Shown piece after piece: positions 38,681-51,637 of a stretch of 64,000 bases of DNA. This stretch comes from Chrysopilus asiliformis. Its lineage: Eukaryota; Arthropoda; Insecta; Diptera; Rhagionidae. The notes below the pieces were generated by a model that was not told where the DNA came from, made no database searches, and worked only from the letters and a program-made list of their open reading frames with translations. The first letter of the stretch is position 1. Every line of letters begins with the position of its first letter. The stretch covers positions 847,501 through 911,500 of the forward strand of contig OZ035961.1 of assembly GCA_964034945.1 (NCBI GenBank), read 5' to 3'. Position numbers and translations under genes: made by a program.

Positions 38681-39160
38681 AACATTCTATCTATCTATCT
38701 AGACACTATCTATTTACAGCCTCAAAGTGATAGAGACCCTGAATTGAGGTTCCGTAACAATTTTTCATACCTGCTGAGCACCGACAGTTTTACATGGATT
38801 ACGAAGCATCGATGAATGCAACATTCGTAAGGTTTTTCGTTGCAACCCATCAAAAGCTGCTACTTATTTCCGTAAAACAAGTTAAATAGACTTGAATGAC
38901 ACCATGTGGCAACTAAGCTCAACATTCTATCTATCTATCTAGACACTATCTATTTACAGCCTCAAAGTGATAGAGACCCTGAATTGAGGTTCCGTAACAA
39001 TTTTTCATACCTGCTGAGCACCGACAGTTTTACATGGATTACGAAGCATCGATGAATGCAACATTCGTAAGGTTTTTCGTTGCAACCCATCAAAATCTGC
39101 TACTTATTTCCGTAAAACAAGTTAAATAGACTTGAATGACACCATGTGGCAACTAAGCTC
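38681..39160. repeat. 240-bp exact tandem duplication (two copies)
   Basis: Positions 38681-38920 and 38921-39160 are head-to-tail copies, each beginning AACATTCTATCTATCTATCT and ending CAACTAAGCTC. Reading both line by line, I find one difference: G at 38856 versus T at 39096. The copies abut with no spacer. The unit has no coding frame of note and starts with a short (CTAT)n tract that could have mediated slippage or unequal exchange. Confidence 0.97.
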
Positions 39161-41159
39161 ACAAGCTGAACACTTCACTTTTGACAAAAATTTGCCTTTT
39201 TTCTGAAATCTTAATTACTTGCCTCCTCGAACAGCTTCTTATGTATTTTAAGAATTCTTCCGAAAAAAAATCTTTGATTCCATCAACAGTTTACGAAATT
39301 GTAAAATTAAAAAAAAAGCATTTACAATTTAATTGACTTCACATAATTTGCTGCTTCAAAATGAAAAGAAAAATGGCAAATAAATAGACTTCCATTGACT
39401 ATACAAATTCTAAAGAAAAATCTGCTCCATACAGAATTTTGATTCAAATTTGGTATTTTCAGGAAATAAAAATTTATCAATAAGAAGAAACCAATCACAA
39501 AATATTCTTAGGAGCCAATAAGGCGGAATAAGAATTTTTCATGGTTGGAAATCTTGAAAAAATGTATTTTTTTTTCGAATAACATATGATATTCTCATTA
39601 ACTGGAGAATATATAAATACAAACAAAATATTGATAACTGGGAGGGGGAGACAAAATTGAAATCTAAGAGAAGAATTTAGTTCAAATAGAAATTTAAAGT
39701 AGAAATTCCTTCTACGAACACCCTTAAAAGATCATTTATGCGGTAAAGTTTTCCGCACACAAAACAAACCATCAAAAAGGAAATCTACAAAAAAATAAGA
39801 CATTTTTCGTACAAATAAATGCTGGTAGGACTCTGTCTGTATATTGTTTATATTGTTATGTATGTAAAAAGTATCAACTTTTTCATTCATTTCTAGCGAA
39901 AAGGCCACAATTCAATGAAAAGAAAATCATTTTAGCTGCCAGGAGGTAGTGGCTTTCATTTTTATCATTTTTTTTCCTGTTATTTTTTTATAAAATTTTT
40001 CCTTTGCTCTTAGGTTGGCCTAAAAAATCACCATGTTATATATAGCTTAAAAAGAAAATAAAGAGCCACGAAAAAAGTAGAATCTGTCCACTTCCTTTTT
40101 TTACAGGAGGAAGTCAACCTTTTAGAATCAACCTCTGGCCTTCACCATCAATTCCCCCAAGAATTGAATACTCCGCTTACTGTACAACAACATTATGTCC
40201 TCTGGTTACATTTCCAAAGATATTTCTGTTCAGTTGTTTCATCCTGGAATCAGTCAGCCACCCGACCTGCTATGTAGCCTACAAACCCACCTTCTTATCT
40301 ACCTATCGTCAATGTTAGTCAACCGCATCCCTCCCTAGCCCCGTCAGGCAACATCCCTTACACTTGGAAAATTGAAATTATCTCACGTGAATGAATTGAA
40401 AATGGCTCTCAACGTTTATTTCTTGACTTTTGAGTGATTTCTGATGTAATAACGTAATAAAATAGAATAAAAAAGTCTAGAGAAATCGTTCTAAAGAAAT
40501 CTCAAGTAGTATCAACCAGCGGGCAGCTGAATATCGTTGGAAAGATGTGAAAATGTTGGGGGTAAAATAGGTAAATCTATACAGTGTGACCTGCTTAAAA
40601 TCTGTTTTTTTTGTTTGGAAAAAAAGAACAAAGTTTTAAAATTCATGCATAAATTAATTTACAATTGAATAAAGTTTACATTCATAAAATAAAAATAACA
40701 AAAACAAACTTTTGTGGGATTTAAGCAAAAATTTTCCTGTGGCTCATCGTTCGATTTGTATAAACAAATTTCTTCTAGACTTTCTAAAGTCAAACGTAGA
40801 AAAACAGTCTTCAAAGTTTGTAGAATAAAAAATCTACTTAAATAAAAACATCAAGATATAATTAAAGATTTTGATATTATGCGTTTGCAAAAAAAAAAAA
40901 AAACTTTTTATTCATGGTAAATGTTGATCACTTTTCGTAATTCCCTATATTTTTTAATCAGTGTTGCCAATTCTTACACTCTTTAACAAAAGAAAAACCT
41001 CGGTTGGAGCATCGGTTTGTGATCGCCTCGGTTTGTGAATGTCCTTCTCGAGCGGATTAAGTTCATAAACCGACATTTCGCCATATTACAGGAAAATTGT
41101 CTTTTTTTTGTTTCAAATTTATTTCACGTTTAATAATTTAGATTAGAATTTCTGGTTTA

Positions 41160-41184
41160 TTCACCGGAAATTCACCGGAAATTC
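41160..41184. repeat. 11-bp tandem repeat
   Basis: TTCACCGGAAA occurs twice in tandem followed by a partial TTC. Confidence 0.8.
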
Positions 41185-41520
41185 GATTTATCTATTAATG
41201 GCTAATCTATTACTGAATTTTTACTACTATAAAAAATCTGTCGTCGGACTAAAAACTAATTACAACACTGTATCTATCTGCCCCTCTCTTCGTTCTTCTA
41301 CCTGTCAATAAAAAAAAATACCAGAAATTGCCAATGAATTGAACGAGTGGCTTAAAATGTAAATAGGAAAATCAAGCGACTGTTTTTCTCTGTTTAAATA
41401 AAGAAATACGTTTTATGCCTGTGCGCTCGGGCGGATTTTAAAATATTTTACCCTTAAAGATCTACAGTGAAAATTCGAAGACATGTTTTGGGTTTTTTGT
41501 GTGATTTTTGGTCATGACTA

Positions 41521-41554
41521 TTTAGCTGTAGTTCAAATTGAAACTACAGCTAAA
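41521..41554. repeat. perfect 13-bp hairpin
   Basis: TTTAGCTGTAGTT (41521-41533) is the exact inverse of AACTACAGCTAAA (41542-41554) with an 8-nt loop. A further AACTACAAAAATTG follows shortly after. It is possibly a tiny MITE core. No target duplication is evident. Confidence 0.5.
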
Positions 41555-41718
41555 TTGTCACTTTCGAACTACAAAAATTGTCAATTTAGCAACAAAAACA
41601 GTGATAGCTTGCTTCATTAAGGGGAACTCACGGAATCAAGACGCTTAAAGAATTTGTCTACCTATGGGAGGTATCCGCAAAGCGAGCTTGTTATGTAATT
41701 AAAATCAACTATTTTATA

Positions 41719-41825
41719 CAGGCGTCTCTCGATTTATGCCGTTTATGGGTAGGTGAAATTTCGTACTTTTCTGTTTTATATCAAAACGTCTATTCCGAGG
41801 CGCCTTAAGTCGAGACACGCTCCTG
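41719..41825. mobile_element. 107-bp pogo-like miniature element
   Basis: The left end CAGGCGTCTCTCGATTTATG and the reverse complement of the right end, CAGGAGCGTGTCTCGACTTA, match after a small indel. Both ends are flanked by TA (41717-41718 and 41826-41827). CAG termini with a TA target are expected for Tc1-mariner/pogo derivatives. It has no coding capacity. Confidence 0.55.
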
Positions 41826-44037
41826 TAGTTGTTTTCAATCCAATACCTTCGCTTAACTGCACACAAATTGGTTTTTATATTTATGTTCTTAGCTGATGGA
41901 GGTCTACTGTATTTAGAAAAATGAAAGAGACTTTCGGTACTTCTTCCCTGAAATTCTCCCTATCACCTTTCCTATCCAGAAAAGAACTCTAACTCTATTT
42001 GTAAGCGCGCTAGGGACTAGTTTCGCCATACTGTGGCCTCACCCTTCCAATATATGTATATGGGTGTATATAATATGAAGCTTTAGATATTTAACTGATG
42101 GAATGAAAGTTCGTATAAAAAAAATCTCGTCGTCCAAAAGCAGAAAAAAATCGTTTGTATACATATCGATATAAATCACTCCCAAGTATACTTTTCTCGA
42201 TTTTTTCTGCCGTTTTTTTCTAAGATATCGATATACGTCCTACTGGTTCTACTGATATAAGTAAAAAAAATTCGGCTTTTCTTCATTTTTTTCTGTTGCT
42301 GGCCCTTATCCATGTCCATAGAGAATTACTAGCAATAGTATATAGTAAACTTGTGTGTTTGACTACTCGAGAATCATTTTTCATCCACACTTGAGAGAAA
42401 CAAGTTGAAAACTCACATTATCCAGATTAAAGATTGGTTTTTCTGCTACCCATTCGATGACGATGACTTTGATATACACGTTCGTTACACGTACATCAAT
42501 ATTGTAATAATGTTACAACAGTCCTGTGTAGTCACACAACTGATTCGAAAAACTTTCTATATAAATATGAATTATGTTACTATAATACAGTTAATCAGTT
42601 CGGTACCAATATTCGTAGTTAGTCCTTTTCCTTTCAAAAGGAAATTGTTAATCCCATGTGAAATAACTTCAAGCTGATCAATTTTCACTTTCAAATAAAT
42701 TTTATCAATATAGTGTAAGTATATTTTTATTTCAATCAAGAACAATTCTTTTCAAAAACACTGCAAGATTAAGATATAAAAATTTTATTTTAAAACTCAC
42801 TCTAATCTCATATTTTTTGAGTGAAGTATAATTTTGACACCCACTTGATAAAATGCTTTTATTAAACTACTCACTTGTCCAAAGAAAAACATCTTTTAGA
42901 TTTTTAATAAATTTTTATCATATAACACTCTGTGTTTTGTGCACTTAACGATAACTTCGAAAAAAAAGCGTAAAAAAATTTCGGTACGGGTGACTCGACC
43001 CGCCTATAAAATTCTGGCACTATTAATTTTAATGCATGTAAATTTTACATTAAACTGTGACTAATTACAATTTATGTTTGCAAATTAAATTCAAAAAAAT
43101 TCACCTCAATTAACCGCAATCCGACAATGAGAAGAAACACAAACAAACATGAAATAAACGCTTTTTACTCACTTTATTATTTTTTTTAAAAAGGCTGTTA
43201 TCACCCGCTAGCGCGACGTTATTTTATGTTGAACCACAAACGACCGTAAAATGATAACCGAAAATTGCATTTTTTTTAGTATTCTACCTCATAAATTTTA
43301 TTCTCGTATTGATAATAATTTGTTTTGGTATCTTTTTGCCTTTGCTTTTAACTGTTGTCGCTATGTTTCCGTTGAGTATGAAAGGAATTAGAAGCAAATT
43401 TATACCTTTTTAAGATGACCGTTAATATAGCGATAATATTTTATCGAACCGTAACCGAAATGCCCGTTACTTCTCCGTTAACAAATAGAGAATCATGTTC
43501 AATGTTCACCATTAAAATAATAAACGGTGAGCGTTAAAGATATTTTTTCCACATTTTACAATTATCATAATTGTTTTTTTTTTTTGGTTAGCCAAATTCA
43601 AAAAGGATATGGAAAACTAGTTTAATACTGAGAAAAAAAAAATAGTTTAGTGAATGTCCAATAAAATCAGTCACTCACGCACCCACTATGTGAATTCGAA
43701 AGATGGGGTTGTTGTTTTTCTTTGTTTACTATTATTCGTATCTAGCAGTTCATCCTTGTTGCTGAATTGTCGGTTAGAACAATTAAAAGAATGCTAAGAA
43801 ACGAACAGAACGCGACTCTATTCTATTTCAGATATGGGAAAATACTTTTTGCGGAAAGGTATCCAGCGAAAGGTCCTTTTTCTGGGAGAATTGAAGAAAA
43901 CACTGGCGACGGCCACCTCTTACATCCGTTTCGACCGGCGTACAAAACGCTTCTGCCACGGCTAGAGACCGACAACTTCAACTGAATCGAGATACAGTTG
44001 CCGAAAAATCATTCCAACAAAATAACATTTTTCCACA

Positions 44038-44286
44038 ATGCTTTTCCTAACGCTTCTGTTATATTCTTTTTTTCTACCCTATATTTCGTGTGCCCAACAA
44101 GTCATGAGCCATGGAAAATCTTATCGTTCTGGTGTCGGGGATTTTTTCCCACTTTGCCTGACTTCCCTGTTTTGTGCTCGTGCTCTTTTTTCTGGCAATC
44201 GTCGGTCGGTCGATCTCCATTCATGTAGGAAACTATGGACACACAACGCCACGAAGAAGATGGAGAGAATTCCATTTCACCAGTGA
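44038..44286 (+). CDS. hypothetical 82-aa frame with signal-peptide-like start (doubtful)
   Basis: The frame starts at an ATG in a reasonable context (CACAATG). Residues 1-18 (MLFLTLLLYSFFLPYISC) followed by AQQ look like a textbook secretory signal with a cleavage site. The remaining 60 or so residues have Cys at 40, 46 and 63 but no recognised fold. Overlapping frames at 43998-44228 and 44174-44602 show this stretch is simply low in stop codons. No TATA element, intron or near poly-A signal clearly belongs to it. It could be a small secreted peptide, which is common in insects, or chance. Confidence 0.2.
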   Translation: MLFLTLLLYSFFLPYISCAQQVMSHGKSYRSGVGDFFPLCLTSLFCARALFSGNRRSVDLHSCRKLWTHNATKKMERIPFHQ

Positions 44287-45960
44287 ATTCTCCCGATTTA
44301 TCTCCAGCATCAAAAGTGCCAAGGGAAAAGCACTAAACGGAGCCAAACCGAAGTCAAAGAAAATTTCTGCGAGAGAGAAATGTTTTTTCCGTTTTCCTTC
44401 CGAATCGGAAAAGGGGAGAATCGTAGAAATCCCGAAGGAACTTCCAGTCGTCGCGCACGTGCGCATCATATATTGTATCCCGTTTTATTCCAGAATCCCG
44501 CTTTATTCCAATCCAATCCTTTATGATTTCCCCCGTTTTCCCGATTCAAGCTATATTTGGGATAACTTTTGTTTATCAAATCAGCATCAAACATCATTTT
44601 AGTCGCTTAATATCCATGAAATTGACACTATTTTCGTTATTTCAGAAACCATGCATAAGACACACGCACTGGGAAATATGGTTTAATAACCGATAAGGAG
44701 TTTAATTAAAGTATAATAAATTCATTCATTTAGAAAAAAAAACTTCAGGTGTTTTTTTTAAATTTTCTTATATTTGTGTTTTTAGGAAGTGTACTCTATT
44801 TAGAAAAATCAAAAGAAAATGCTTTCGTTATTTTTGCTGGAACTATGTCTATCCAGAAATGATAACTAGGTCTACGCGCTTCTAACCATTCTCTTAAACT
44901 TGTGCGTGCTAGAAACTGAAAGTTTAAATTAAAACTTAGATTTTAAATTTTTATATCCCTCCAGTTTTGGCTACCGAAAATTTTTATATTTTTTAATACC
45001 GAAGTGTATAGAATCACTTTAACATCATAGCATATTTGCACTGTTTTTCAATATCTTGAGTCGTTTTCGAGAAAGTTGGAAAAAATCAAAATCTTACGAT
45101 GAGTCGGAATTGAACTTCAAAACTAGTCGACCGATCGAATTAAAAATTTTGAATTCTGTTTTCCGAAGCATCAAATAGACCTGATGAAGCCCTTCCACAA
45201 GGCTGGAGTTTTCACTATAAAGAATAAAAAAAAATTTGAAAATTGGATGAAAAATGAAATAAATTAAGAACCCTGTATATGAAGGGGAATATGTTTTACT
45301 CCCACGATAAATCTCTTTTTGTGGAGGGGAAATTTTCGTGGGATTTGCTGTGAACCAAACATACTGGAAAAATCTTATTCAAGGTAAAAATCTGTGGCAG
45401 TTTTAAGAAGAAATTTGAGCAGTCCTGTGAGCTTCAATATGAGTGGTCCAAAACAAACTTAGATTATTCAACTACAATGTCTAATAATAGAAAAACTTGT
45501 AATTCTAGTCATCATCTTTAAAGTGAAAACATGAGACAAACTACAATTGCCCGGTGGTAATCATCATATAAGAACAGACAAAATTTTGAAAGAAAATTTT
45601 CCATTTGTACGGGGGAGTGAAAAATAATGGTTTGATTGAATTTTTATGTATTTTTATATATAAAATTATATTCTAAACACATTTTGTGTATCACACCAAT
45701 CTCTGTAAAAACATCCAAATAAGGGCCATTTATGCGGATAAAATAATTTTTCATTAAACATATTTAAATTTTGGCCATGTAACAAATAAACAAGTAAAAT
45801 TATTATTTTAAACGTGAAATAAATTTACAGGTAACACTCATATAACGCGGTACTTTTAAAATGCAATTAAAATGAAGTTTTTACCTTTTACAAATGAAAA
45901 ATTGGCAGATCAAATTAATTGCTTTTTTACGAAAATTGTTCAAGTTTTGAATAATATTAT

Positions 45961-46042
45961 CACTGCGATTCTGATAGTCGAGTCGTTTTCGACAAAACTC
46001 GTTTGACTTGTCGAAAACGACAGGACTATCGGAATCAGGGTG
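45961..46042. mobile_element. 82-bp fold-back element
   Basis: Arms of about 30 bp pair imperfectly: CACTGCGATTCTGATAGTCG... on the left matches CACCCTGATTCCGATAGTCC... read inward from the right. Both share TCGTTTTCGACA next to a short centre. The flanks both contain TAT. The structure suggests a miniature DNA transposon. Confidence 0.5.
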
Positions 46043-47564
46043 TATATTAATGTAAAAAAATATCTAAATATTTTTAAAGACGGTAAATCTTTACAAAAAT
46101 TTTAAAAAAACCCCTATTTATTTAGATGTATTTGAAAGAATCTATATTGGAGTCAAATTTACATCGCGAGGATCCCAATTTCAAATTGCGCAAAGAAAAA
46201 CTCTGTATATTTTATTTAAAACATTTACCTGAAGAATTTATAAGCAAACTCAAAACTGCAGTTAAAAATTCTTTGAAATTTATTATGAATTAACTTTTTT
46301 GCATAGAAAGAAAATTTAAAATAATTTTTCAGAAAAGCTGAAACAAGAGGTGAAATTAGCACTTTTCTTAATTGTGAGAATCACAAAAATCTTTTCCTTT
46401 TAAATTAACGTTACAAACAAAACAAATTGTGGCGCTTAAGACCGACTCGACAGGTCCCTCTGATTAGAAATTAGTTCATGCTGTTGATAGAACAAGAGTT
46501 TTTCTTTCATTTTATTTACATCCTTGAAAAAAGTGTGACTCTCATAAATTCCATCGAAATTGTACAGTTTTTTTTTGTAGGTGTCCCATTTAGCACACAC
46601 CTTCTGTACTTTGCTCCTGCTGCAGCAGTCGTGCCACCCCCTTCAATTCATCTCAACTTGACCAATGTATTCTCCCAGGACCAATGTAGATTGTAGGTCG
46701 GCAGTCACATCACACCTTAGTCCTTTGGACTCTGAAGTAGTTCGCACCTGAACGGATTTTTTTCTTGCATTTCTATTGAATGCGGAAAAGTGTGAGGTTG
46801 ATGAATCATTTGTCCGGTGCAAAAATCTGCTATTTAGCGGAACAAGAAATGGAAGAAAACACTTTATGGATAGGAAGCACACAGTCAGTAAGGCCATGTC
46901 TTAAAGGAAAGAATGTAAAAACTTCTTTGAATGCAAAACTAGAATAGCCAACGCAGCAGGCAAGCAATTATGCATTGCAAATGCAAGTAGAAGAGAAAAC
47001 TTTTATGTCGCTGTTGGATTTCAAGAAACGTTATAAGACCGATAATATCTACCAATTTATATGCTTGATTCCCACTTCAGTTCCACATTGTTTACTTGTT
47101 TTATTATTTATTTCAAAAAAAAATTCTGAAAATACGTCTTAACAAGAAATATTTCTAAATGAATGTATGTTGAATTAAAAAAAGCACTTCCACGAAAATT
47201 AAGCGAGTATTATTTTTTTAAAATTATTTTTATTTTTAATTGTTTCGAATAATGGAACAGAAAAGCGACAAATTTTAATTTTTTTTCGCAATTTTGTTGA
47301 ACTTGGACTCTACGCGAAAAAAATATCTGAGGATATTTTGTTCAAGGGACATTGAAAGAACTTAACTACTATTATTTTATACTTGGACATATTTTTAGAA
47401 AATAATTGTGTCTGCGAAAATTGTTATGTCGAGCTTTCTCCTCAACAATGTTTGATTTTATCTAGAAATTTGCTAGAATAACTTAGTTTACTCAAGTTGA
47501 ATTTTATAGCGCTGTTGCTGTTTAAAACTATTTAAATAATACAAAACGTTGATTTTATAAAAGT

Positions 47565-47570
47565 TTTATT
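47565..47570 (-). terminator. candidate poly-A signal of TfIIA-S
   Basis: AATAAA on the minus strand, about 370 nt beyond the TfIIA-S stop codon. It is a good candidate for 3'-end formation, but other A-rich hexamers lie nearer and the choice is not proven. Confidence 0.4.
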
Positions 47571-47940
47571 GCCTTAATGATAAAAATTCAAAACATCAAA
47601 CTAAGAAGAAAATGTGAAGTAAATTAAAGAAATGTGTTCTATTCAAAGCAATTTCTTTTCACATATAATTGATATAAATCCAAGAAGTGAAATCTTAAGT
47701 CTTAAACTAACAAATCTTAATTATCTACCTAAATCAAAATGAAATTAGAAAACAATTTCAACCAAATCCGGAAAACAATTAAATATATTATTTTTTTTAA
47801 ATATATAATGTAAGTATAACAAATGGAGGTTGATTATGGGCGCTTTGTTATGCCTCCCTACCGTTTGTCATTCTCATCAGCTATTATAGCGTCTGGAAGG
47901 TAAATTGATTGTTAGACTCGATGTGAAAAGGACTGTTCTA

Positions 47941-48395
47941 TCAATTAGACTCACTCTTCCCATCACAGGCAACGATTTTCACTTTGTCTACCTTCGCGAA
48001 CTCGTGGACTTCCCGGAACTCAACTTCGTTCAACATTAGCGTCCACACGTTGTCGCAAAATCTGTAGGTGTTCAATTTATTTGCCTTGAATGTGACGCGA
48101 GCCTTCACCCTTTGTGATAACGCGGAGTTGATGCATTTGTCGAATTGAAGCAGAACTTTGAATGCGAGTTGGGGAGTGATCTGTCCGTACTGAAATCGAA
48201 CAATTAGAAACACTCGATTAATTGGAAGTCCATATGGAAGGACAGAAAATTTTCCGCCAGCAACAAGTAGAATCGATTTCCAATTCAGCATTTTCTCGGA
48301 AAATGCTCAAAAAAAAAACCCACCTGGATTAACTCGTCCAAACTCTCCTGCAGGGTGTTCCCCAAAGTAGTGTTTCTGTACAGTTGGTACGACAT
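47941..48395 (-). CDS. TfIIA-S: transcription initiation factor IIA small (gamma) subunit
   Basis: The protein is the gamma subunit of TFIIA, which with the alpha/beta chains binds TBP on the TATA box and stabilises the RNA polymerase II preinitiation complex. There are two coding exons: 48324-48395 (24 codons, starting [20 protein letters not shown]) and 47941-48189 (82 residues plus stop). The 134-nt intron has GT at 48323-48322 and AG at 48191-48190, and phase is 0. The joined protein is 106 aa, the same as the fly protein. The N-terminal part forms the helix-bundle half. Segments such as [18 protein letters not shown] and [16 protein letters not shown] belong to the conserved C-terminal beta-barrel region, and [13 protein letters not shown] is the conserved tail. 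Alternative initiation inside the intron would give a nonsense N-terminus and is rejected. The gene looks intact and functional. Confidence 0.97.
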
Positions 48396-51300
48396 TTTCG
48401 CAGCGAAGTCCAAAGAATAAAATTACTTCCAGCCAAAAACAGATAGAGTTACGTTGAAAAAATTAAATTTTCTGAAGACAAAACACCAAACACGAACTTC
48501 AAAGTGACGTCTTCTCTTTCTCCTCTGCTAATGCTGATACATTCGCACTATTTGTCGTTTGTCGAAGCAAGAGAATCTGTGCCGTCTGTACGGTCTGCAG
48601 GACGTATAATTGCAAGCTGAATATGCGATTTTAGCGGCACATAGCGGCAAAAAGAAAACACGAAGTCACTTTTATCTGACAGCTTTTTTTATTTATTTAT
48701 CATGGATTTTTATTTATTTATGCTCTAATTAAGGATTTATGAAAGCGAATTTTCTTTTCAAATCACTACACTATTAATCTACATGTTTTCCACACAAGAG
48801 AATTGACAAATTCAAAAAGTTAGATATAAAAGTTTTAAAAGCCGCGAGAGGTGCTGTGAGCACTACAAAGAAAACCGTTTGAATTCCTGAATTTTCAAGA
48901 TAGATTACAATTTCCATAATTATTGGCAATAAAATCGTTAATGAAGCAGTAATGGGAAAATCCCAATGTAGAGTATTCGAAGTTAGCAGGTAGGTCAAAT
49001 AACAAATCAAGAAATATTTTAAACTGAAGCACGATAAAAATGAAATCCTTTTCAGGATTCTTAAAAAAAATCTTAAGAATGGCCATTATACATAAATGCA
49101 ATTGTATCCAATATGTGTTATATCCCAAAATTCCAATTTCCAAGTTCATAAAATTTTCAAAAATATTAAAATTCATCGAGGATTAAATATCATAAAACAT
49201 GTCAACGCCATAAAAACTTTTTTTAAAATTTATTAAAATCAAATTCGAATGGCCAATTTAAGACCAAAAAAATAGTAGAATAAATAGTTTTGTAAATTTC
49301 ATTGGAAAAATTTCAAAAACCCAAAAATTGGATTTACAATTTGATTGCAACAAATTTCAAGCAACGTGAAACAATTTTTAGTACAGGTGACTTCAAAACA
49401 TTTAACTATTAAAAAAAAGATTTTTTTAAATTATCATTGCAGCATCAAAACACCGCTTCATTGCTAATTTAAACAAATTTGTTTTATCTTTACCAGTACG
49501 GAAATTAAGCCACACGGGAAATATATCAAAAAATGATCCTTTATTAACTTAGAATCTACCAAATTTAACCATTTTTAATTATACAGCAATCATCAAAGCG
49601 ATAATCAGTTCAATAAATAGAAAAAAAGCGGACGGAATGACTGAAACAATTTAAAAATTTCAAAACAAAGCGAAATAACCTTGTAAAAGATCGTGAAAAA
49701 ATCAAAAGACACTGGATCAACGCCGTTCTGCAGCATAACTATCAGTTTCGCTTGATCTCAAAACACACTAATAAAAGAAATAACAGAGAAATAACGATCG
49801 ACAAACAATTTTATGAGTCAGCGCGCTTTGTAAAACCCTTCGACGAAAACCGAGCTGGAAAAAACGCTTACGCGAATCTGTCCATTCCGTCGAGTATTTG
49901 TAAATTTCCCCACCTTGGTTATGTGGTAAATAATTTCATTCGGTTCTACAGAACTTACAAGTAAATTGGCGGGGATTTTATCCAACAGGGAAATAGATAC
50001 AAATTTTCTTTAGCACGATCGAAAGTTTATCTGCGATATCGCTTCAATTAGGCGGCGATAATGTGGAATAATTAGAAATATGAATAACAATTTAACACCA
50101 CAGAGGCGATAAACAAATGGAAAATCGAATATGATCATCATATGTCTTTCCTATAAGTAGTTATTAAAGTCTGGGATAAATCTCGAAAACGGTCAGCCGA
50201 AACTGTGGAAAATTGCAGCAAAGGAAAACTTTCTTAAGTTTCTTAAATTTTTCTTACCTACAAACACTTGTATGTTTTTTACAAGTGTCGAACAGATTTT
50301 TGTATGTAAATTAAAGAAAAGGTAATAGTTTCGAACTTGGGAGGAAAAATACTCGATTTGAAAGAGAAAAACAAGATAAAACAAAAGCAAAAATTGTGTC
50401 CAACTTTACATATTTTCAAAACCTCGAACTTATAAAATTCTCAACTTATTAAACTTAAATTTTCGCTCAAGTACAAACATGGAAGGGCTAAGATGAAAAA
50501 GAAAAAAATCTTCTCAAATCATATAATTTAAAAAAATCTTAGTAAATAGCATCTAACAACGGCAAAGGTTCGGAATAGTTTATTCATATGTGAATAAATT
50601 AACGGTCTACTTAAATAAGGTAAATTAAGAAAGTGTCTTAATTTTTAACGATTTTCTTCAGTGGTCTCAATACGACCTGAAGTAGCCAAGATTCCTAAAA
50701 AATATCACTAGAAAAAAAAAACAAAATCCAGATTTTAACCAATTAAAATTTAGTAAGTAAATGGCATTTCAACAGAATTTATAGCGAATATCTACAAAAC
50801 TATAGAGATATGCTATAGAGTTCCCTGATATGATAAAGTAATCCCGCTGAAAATCGAAACCAACCATTTGTAAGAAAACAATCCTTTCTTCAATTAAATA
50901 TTTTTTTTCGAAGAAGTGAATATAAGAGAAGGGAATGTTTATCTAGCGCCATGTCGTTTTTTTTTCATTTGCAATCCGGCGTAATCTAGCAAAACTCCAG
51001 CTAATTCCCACCATAAGATCTCAACTTCACCAAGTTTAATTAAGGTTCATCTCATTTACACTCAGGTATGAAATTCGTGATACTCTTCTGAGAAACTGTA
51101 GGCAAGTTAGAGAATTTTACCTGCAATCTACTTGATAAAGACTGCAACAAAAAATTCGCATATGAATCCAAAAATTTCTTGATCGTATTTGAAAACAAAC
51201 TTTATCTTCTCTAGACTCTGAGTTGAAATAAGCAAACGAAATGGGTCGATCAACTTGCTAAGAAGCGTCCATTTTCAGTCTAGTCGATACCGTCTCAAGT

Positions 51301-51637
51301 ATAGTTGGCGCAAAGTCAGTCCTAGTCTTAAGTTTAGCTCCGTCAGTTACACCGGAAATTGACCATCTCAGTTAGTGTTCTTTTTTTTAGAATTTGACTT
51401 CCAAATGATTCAGTACTGTGTCTAGTGCGCGTTATTTACTTCGATAGGTTATTTTATCAAATAGAAAGAAAATATTTTTATTCTCATAACAGTGACTGTG
51501 ATAACAATTCAGTTATTGTGGGATAGTCCCAAACGAGTGGACCGAAGAACAAAAGAATCATTTGTGACACACATTTCCAAATTTTTTTTGTGAAAAAAAC
51601 ATTAGTCCAGTGTGAGTGAAACGATCTTCGCCGCGTA
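48396..51637. other. TfIIA-S upstream region and A+T-rich intergenic DNA
   Basis: The first 250 bases upstream of TfIIA-S are less A+T-rich than the surroundings and contain a TGACGTC sequence at about 48507-48513, and presumably hold its promoter. The rest is A+T-rich with no supportable gene. At about 51260-51420 several TCAGT-type initiator-like matches precede the possible first exon at 51638. Confidence 0.45.

Larger units (their letters stand above)
36412..47564. other. 11 kb gene-poor A+T-rich DNA
   Basis: No gene with convincing support. It includes a 9-bp tandem (37143-37174), an inverted diverged repeat fragment (37536-37705), the 240-bp duplication (38681-39160), small inverted repeats at 41521-41554, 41719-41825 and 45961-46042, an 11-bp tandem at 41160-41184, and a doubtful secreted-type frame (44038-44286). 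A few long poly-A tracts occur, for example around 40890. Confidence 0.55.

Noticed and set aside
38681..39160. CRISPR or satellite array
   Set aside because: There are only two units with no spacers. It is a simple tandem duplication in a eukaryotic genome.
48191..48291. Alternative TfIIA-S start [10 protein letters not shown]... within the intron
   Set aside because: The upstream exon at 48324-48395 supplies the conserved [12 protein letters not shown] start with correct splice sites and phase, giving the standard 106-aa protein.
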